Shown: positions 60,579-64,000 of the stretch, piece after piece
Layout of the letters: the number at the start of each line of letters is the position of its first letter
How positions within the stretch are numbered: the first letter of the stretch is position 1
Origin: an uncultured Chloroflexota bacterium
GTDB lineage: Bacteria; Chloroflexota; UBA4733
Length of the DNA: 64,000 nucleotides
Assembly: GCA_937967325.1 (NCBI GenBank)
Contig: CALBSQ010000361.1
Span: 1-64,000 of the forward strand
Direction: 5' to 3'
Notes under the pieces: model-generated
The model's input: the letters and a program-made list of their open reading frames with translations, nothing else
Database searches by the model: none
What the model was told of the DNA's origin: nothing
Made by a program: the position numbers and the translations under genes

Positions 60579-62156
60579 TCAGGCAGACCTCATCTCAACG
60601 CCGCCAGCGGATGGCTCGGCTTCGGGCGAACTGGACTGGCGGGCCAGCACCGGAAACGAGCCGGCATACGGGATCAAGGCTGCCGTGGCAGCCAGCAGCC
60701 GCGAATCGGCGGGCGCCGCCTCGGCGGCAATGACGCCCAGATCGCGCAGCACCGTAGTCAGCGTACGCCGTTGCGCGTCCGACATCGATCCCGTGGCCCG
60801 CGCCAGCGCCGCGGCGTCGAGCTGGGCCGGCCGTGCCTGACCAGGGACTGCCGCCGGGGCAACCGGCCGGAGCTGCACGGCGTCAAGCCCAACACGGCGG
60901 AGCGTCCGCGCGTGCGCCAGCGCGCGCTCCAGCTCGCCGGCATTCACGACAGCGAATGCGTCTCCCTCAGCGAGGGCGAGCCCCACCGTCGAGCGCCAGG
61001 CCCCTCGCGCGGAACCATCGCTGGCCAGCACGTACTGGCGGCGCGCCGCCTCCAAACCCCGTTGCGCGGCCATGGCGCCAATGCTCAACGGGAGTCCCGC
61101 CGACGCGAAGCCAACCCCGACGTGAAGACTGAGCCGCCGTCCCTCCGCGGCCGCCGCCGATTGCCCTTCAAAGGAACGCAGGCACCGAGCGATAACCGCC
61201 GCCGCTCGATCGGAGGGAAAGGCCGCCACAAAGCGGTCGCCGCCGACCACGAATGGATCCCAGGCCAGGGGTTGCGCCACGTCTCGCCAGCAGTAGGCCG
61301 CTGCCGCCTCGAACAGGGAGTCGTCGAGCAGCGTGTTCACTCGGGCCGCCGCGAGCAAGGTCCGATGAGAATCGTTCAGGACACCTAGCGTGCGATCCAA
61401 ATCATTGATCTGCCCGACGACGATGGCAGTCCCACCATCGTCGCCGGCAAATGCCGCCTCCTCCGGGGCGCGTAACCGGTCGATCTTGCCGATGTCCGCC
61501 GCGGCGTCACTGCTGCGCACTAGGCCGCGATCGCGGACCCAGCGCAGGAATCGCTCCCAGACCGGCCGCGCCGCGAGGTCTTCCTCCCCGGCGTCCGCGA
61601 GACTCGTCTGGTAGCCTGCCAGGGCCAGGCGCTCCGCTTGGTCGGCCAGGTGCAAACGACGGTTGTGGCAGGCCCGGCAGCGCAAGACGCCGGCCCTCAG
61701 GTGGCTCGCCGGGAAAGCCAGGCAGCGGTCGCACCAGCGCAGCTCCGCGCCGCCGCGCGTACCCACCGTGGTGAATGCCGCGGGCGCTTCCTGCTCCACG
61801 GCCAGCTTGGCGCGACCCAGGAAGGCGCCGAAGCGCAAGACGAGATCCTCCGGCTGGACGGCCACGGCGGCCCCGCGCACCGCCGCGGCCACTGTGCGTT
61901 GCCGATAGATGCGCCGTGCCTCCCGTAGGTAGCGCTGCGCCAGCTCCGGAGCGGCGAAGGTCAGCACGTATTGGCGTCCACCGCCGGCAATGCCCGCCCC
62001 TTGCAAATCCCGCTGCCGGGCGAGCGACGGCAACGTGAATCGATTCAGCGTCTCCAGAAGGGCTCCCGCCCCACGCACGTCCTCCAAGCCGGGTGCCTGG
62101 AAGAGGTAGCGTAGCTCATCCTTCACCTCTAAGACCAGCAAGGCCTGTTCAGGCAT
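60579..62156 (-). CDS. cas10: Cas10-like large subunit without HD domain and with GGDR palm motif
   Basis: 525 residues. It starts directly in the first palm domain (LLVLEVKDELRYLFQAPG, VRGAGALLETLNRF, GIAGGGRQYVLTF); there is no N-terminal HD nuclease domain. A four-Cys zinc finger lies at C142, C145, C160 and C163. The second palm domain has AIVVGQINDLDRTLG and, in place of the GGDD cyclase motif, VVGGDRFVAAFP (G305 G306 D307 R308). A helical C-terminal domain ends in a short disordered tail. HD-less Cas10 is known for subtype III-D. With Arg at the second Asp position, cyclic oligoadenylate synthesis is probably lost. It is the first gene of the operon. Confidence 0.88.
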   Translation of the reverse strand: MPEQALLVLEVKDELRYLFQAPGLEDVRGAGALLETLNRFTLPSLARQRDLQGAGIAGGGRQYVLTFAAPELAQRYLREARRIYRQRTVAAAVRGAAVAVQPEDLVLRFGAFLGRAKLAVEQEAPAAFTTVGTRGGAELRWCDRCLAFPASHLRAGVLRCRACHNRRLHLADQAERLALAGYQTSLADAGEEDLAARPVWERFLRWVRDRGLVRSSDAAADIGKIDRLRAPEEAAFAGDDGGTAIVVGQINDLDRTLGVLNDSHRTLLAAARVNTLLDDSLFEAAAAYCWRDVAQPLAWDPFVVGGDRFVAAFPSDRAAAVIARCLRSFEGQSAAAAEGRRLSLHVGVGFASAGLPLSIGAMAAQRGLEAARRQYVLASDGSARGAWRSTVGLALAEGDAFAVVNAGELERALAHARTLRRVGLDAVQLRPVAPAAVPGQARPAQLDAAALARATGSMSDAQRRTLTTVLRDLGVIAAEAAPADSRLLAATAALIPYAGSFPVLARQSSSPEAEPSAGGVEMRSA

Positions 62157-62288
62157 GTACCGTTATGCTTCCTACCAACCCGACGACTGCCACGTTATCT
62201 CCGGCTCCCCTCTCCCGCCGAGCGGGGAGGAGCAGGGGGTGGGGGCCCGCAACCATCGGTTGTAGCAAGTCGCGCCACGAACGTCAAG
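62157..62288. repeat. GC-rich hairpin upstream of the Cas10 gene; no CRISPR array
   Basis: The 132 bp between Cas10 and the upstream oxidoreductase contain GCTCCCCTCTCCCGC (62204-62218), which can pair imperfectly with GCGGGGAGGAGC (62221-62232), followed by AGGGGGTGGGGG. This resembles the Pro/Gly-codon-rich palindromes near 1811. I see no repeat-spacer structure or strong promoter. Confidence 0.5.
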
Positions 62289-63266
62289 TCACAGCTCCTG
62301 CGCGGCGCGCGTCTGCATCGCGTTGGCCGCCGCAAGCGCCGTGCGAACGTTACCAAGGGCCTCTTCCGGGGCAATTGGCGATGGAGCGGAGCCGGTTAAG
62401 GCCGCTGCGAAGGCTGCCCACATGCCGTCCCACCCGGCTCGTGTCTCCTGCCCAATGGCCGCACGGCTCTCTGCAACCTTCGTCCCGCCGATGTACGTTT
62501 CCGACGTGACACTATCGGCGATTTCCGCCTCCAGGCGGCCGTTGCTAAAGGCGAGCTGATAGCGGGTCCGCGACCCGGCAGGGTAGACCCGGCCGGAGAC
62601 TCGACCACAGTAATCTAAGCGGGCAAAGCTGGAGGGAAACTCCAGCACGACGGTCCCCTCTCGCTCAGCGCGGTTCTCGCCCGTCGCCCACACCCGTCGC
62701 GGCTCCTGATTGGCAAACCAGAGCAGGAGATCAAGCTCATGGACGTGCATGTCCAGCAAGTAGCCACCCGGCCGCTCCACGCGCCAGCCACGATTCGACC
62801 AATCCCACTCGGCCTGAAAATCCACCGTGCTACGCACCAACGAGCCGGCCCGGCCGGAGGCAACAAGCTCGTGCATTCCCGCGAAGACCGGCCAAAAGCG
62901 GCGAAGCTGCCCGACCAGCAGCAGCCGGTTCGCCGCGCGCGCCGCCGCAACCATCTGCTCCGCCGAGGCTACGCTGTCGCTCAGCGGCTTCTCGCAGACC
63001 ACGTGCTTGGCCGTGGCGAACGCCGCCAGCGCGACCTCGGCGTGGCGGAAGGTGGGGTAGGCGACGACGACCGCTCCAACCTCCGGATCGGCCAACGGCC
63101 CGGCCTCGTCCGCGGTCCAGCGCGGGATCCCCTTCTTTTCCGCGAACGCTCGCGCGTGTTCCGGCGCGCGACTCACGACCCACGAAATGTCGAGCACACC
63201 CGTCCGGCGGATGGCATCGACGTGGCGCTCGGCGATCGAGCCGGCGCCATAGAAGGCAACGTGCAC
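62289..63266 (-). CDS. Gfo/Idh/MocA family NAD(P)-dependent oxidoreductase
   Basis: About 325 residues from a GTG at 63266 with GGGAG seven bases upstream; the open frame continues 43 codons further without a site. The Rossmann loop is VAFYGAGSIAERHVDAI, the family KPL motif is VVCEKPLSDSVAS, and the C-terminal domain has YLLDMHVHELDLLLWF, where DxxxH-type residues bind substrate. It is unrelated in detail to the member at 1973. The neighbour upstream is a 2-hydroxyacid dehydrogenase, so both may act in sugar-acid metabolism. It is not expected to be part of the CRISPR system. Confidence 0.88.
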   Translation of the reverse strand: MHVAFYGAGSIAERHVDAIRRTGVLDISWVVSRAPEHARAFAEKKGIPRWTADEAGPLADPEVGAVVVAYPTFRHAEVALAAFATAKHVVCEKPLSDSVASAEQMVAAARAANRLLLVGQLRRFWPVFAGMHELVASGRAGSLVRSTVDFQAEWDWSNRGWRVERPGGYLLDMHVHELDLLLWFANQEPRRVWATGENRAEREGTVVLEFPSSFARLDYCGRVSGRVYPAGSRTRYQLAFSNGRLEAEIADSVTSETYIGGTKVAESRAAIGQETRAGWDGMWAAFAAALTGSAPSPIAPEEALGNVRTALAAANAMQTRAAQEL

Positions 63267-63340
63267 GCGACTACTCCCTGGCTGCAGTGGCAGAGTATAC
63301 CGAACGCCGACCCAACAAGCGAACCGCTCGGCCGTCCGCG

Positions 63341-64000
63341 CTAGCCGGCATCCTCCTTCATGAGCGGCGACTTGGGCTGCACGCCCGGATTGCACAGCCC
63401 GTACTTCGGCCAGTAACCGGAGACGCAGCGGGCGAGCTCTTCGGCGAGCCGCCTGCGGCGCTCGACGCCGGCGAAGTCCGAAGCCGACGCGAAGTGCGGC
63501 GTGAGGATCACATTGTCCATCTTCAGGAGCGGATTGTCAGGACTCGGCGGCTCCTGCTCCAACACGTCCAACCCAGCCGCGGCGATCCAGCCTTCTTGCA
63601 GGGCCCGGATCAACGCCGGCTCATCCACTACCTTGCCCCGGCTCGTATTGATGAAGTACGCGGTCGGCTTCATTTGCCGGAACTGCTGCTCCTTGACCAG
63701 GTGAAAGGTTGCCGGACTCAAGGGCGTGTGGACCGACACGAAGTCGGCCTGGCGGAAGAGCTCGTCCAACTCCACCGGCTCGACACTGTGCTCTCGCATC
63801 GTCTCGGCGGGCACGAACGGATCGTGGGCGATCACGCGCAGGTCGAACGCCTGCGCCTGCCGAGCGACCAGCCGCGGGATGCTGCCGAAACTCACCAATC
63901 CCAGCGTCTCACCGTAGAGATGGTGGACGCCCCCGCGCGGACGGTAGCGCTGGCCGCTCTTCATCGCCTGGTTCAGTGGCACGACGTGGCGCACCAGCCC
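63341..64000 (-). CDS. D-isomer-specific 2-hydroxyacid dehydrogenase, partial (5' end outside window)
   Basis: The last 220 or so codons are present; the frame runs open to the window edge, so an apparent start at 63994 is not the real one. Catalytic residues are all present: Arg in FINTSRGKVVDE, Glu in LDVLEQEPPSPDNP, and His in VILTPHFASAS. The NAD-binding loop, usually GxGxxG, reads LGLVSFGSIPRLVA, with Ser and Pro at two of the three Gly positions. That could weaken cofactor binding. The family reduces 2-keto acids such as glyoxylate or hydroxypyruvate. The C-terminal tail (YGLCNPGVQPKSPLMKEDAG) is normal for the family. Confidence 0.85.
   Translation of the reverse strand, partial: GLVRHVVPLNQAMKSGQRYRPRGGVHHLYGETLGLVSFGSIPRLVARQAQAFDLRVIAHDPFVPAETMREHSVEPVELDELFRQADFVSVHTPLSPATFHLVKEQQFRQMKPTAYFINTSRGKVVDEPALIRALQEGWIAAAGLDVLEQEPPSPDNPLLKMDNVILTPHFASASDFAGVERRRRLAEELARCVSGYWPKYGLCNPGVQPKSPLMKEDAG

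Noticed and set aside
53250..64000. A CRISPR repeat-spacer array beside the type III genes
   Set aside because: I looked for regularly spaced repeats of 25-40 bases in the gaps (52572-52661, 53250-53320, 62157-62288, 63267-63340). None exist; the gaps are too short and contain only GC-rich hairpins.

Overview
The window is about 64 kb of high-GC bacterial DNA. It encodes no rRNA, no tRNA that I could find and no phage genes. The gene set points to a Chloroflexota-like organism: a DPSL thioferritin, three Uma2-family genes, a DUF4012 protein, Ser/Ala-linker solute-binding lipoproteins, a MacB-type exporter with a long lipidated adaptor, and a subtype III-D-like CRISPR effector operon. This taxonomic guess is inference from gene content; nothing in the window is a phylogenetic marker good enough to settle it.

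Layout. (1) 0-5.4 kb: a lipoprotein, a DPSL ferritin plus [2Fe-2S] ferredoxin pair behind a long inverted repeat, a Gfo/Idh/MocA oxidoreductase, and a PfkB kinase coupled to a ferritin-like protein. (2) 5.4-16.2 kb, minus strand: a glycan assembly and export operon that starts at galE. It holds a glycosidase-glycosyltransferase-membrane fusion, three related glycosyltransferases (two share an identical 240-bp tract), a NodB-type deacetylase, an ABC exporter and a ChbG-type deacetylase. (3) 16.7-22.3 kb: a PhyH dioxygenase divergent from an AraC regulator, followed by a sugar ABC importer (binding protein and two permeases, no ATPase). (4) 22.4-38.3 kb: housekeeping genes (prfB with a classical +1 programmed frameshift, rsgA) among many damaged genes: an MFS remnant, a nucleotidyltransferase with an in-frame stop, a truncated response regulator and frameshifted kinase, two frameshifted exported proteins, a gene split by a 132-bp MITE, and a deleted Uma2 gene. 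Intact genes here include a BNR-repeat exported protein, an FAD amine oxidase-like protein and an MBOAT-SGNH acyl-transfer pair. (5) 38.4-52.6 kb: a Nudix hydrolase, the DUF4012 protein, a solute-binding protein, a MacB-like efflux operon with two different ATPases (one carrying a C-terminal AbrB-like domain), and a four-carbon acid kinase/PdxA2 pair. (6) 53.3-62.2 kb, minus strand: the type III-D-like effector operon. It runs Cas10, small Cas7, Csx10, Cas11-like, a small helical protein, two Cas7, Csx19-like and a large Cas7-like RAMP, nearly all overlapping by 1-50 nt. Cas10 lacks an HD domain and has GGDR in place of GGDD. No CRISPR array, cas1/cas2, cas6 or cOA-activated effector is in the window. 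(7) 62.3-64 kb: another Gfo/Idh/MocA oxidoreductase and a 2-hydroxyacid dehydrogenase cut by the window end.

The most interesting system is the type III-D-like operon. Its sequence suggests a complex that would cut RNA through Cas7 but has probably lost the HD nuclease and cyclic oligoadenylate outputs of Cas10, and two of its subunits carry long disordered tails. Second-tier points are the ABC ATPase-AbrB fusion, the glycosidase-glycosyltransferase fusion, the MITE-split gene with its target duplication, and the cluster of frame-disrupted genes at 27.7-32.0 kb, which could be true decay or local sequence error.
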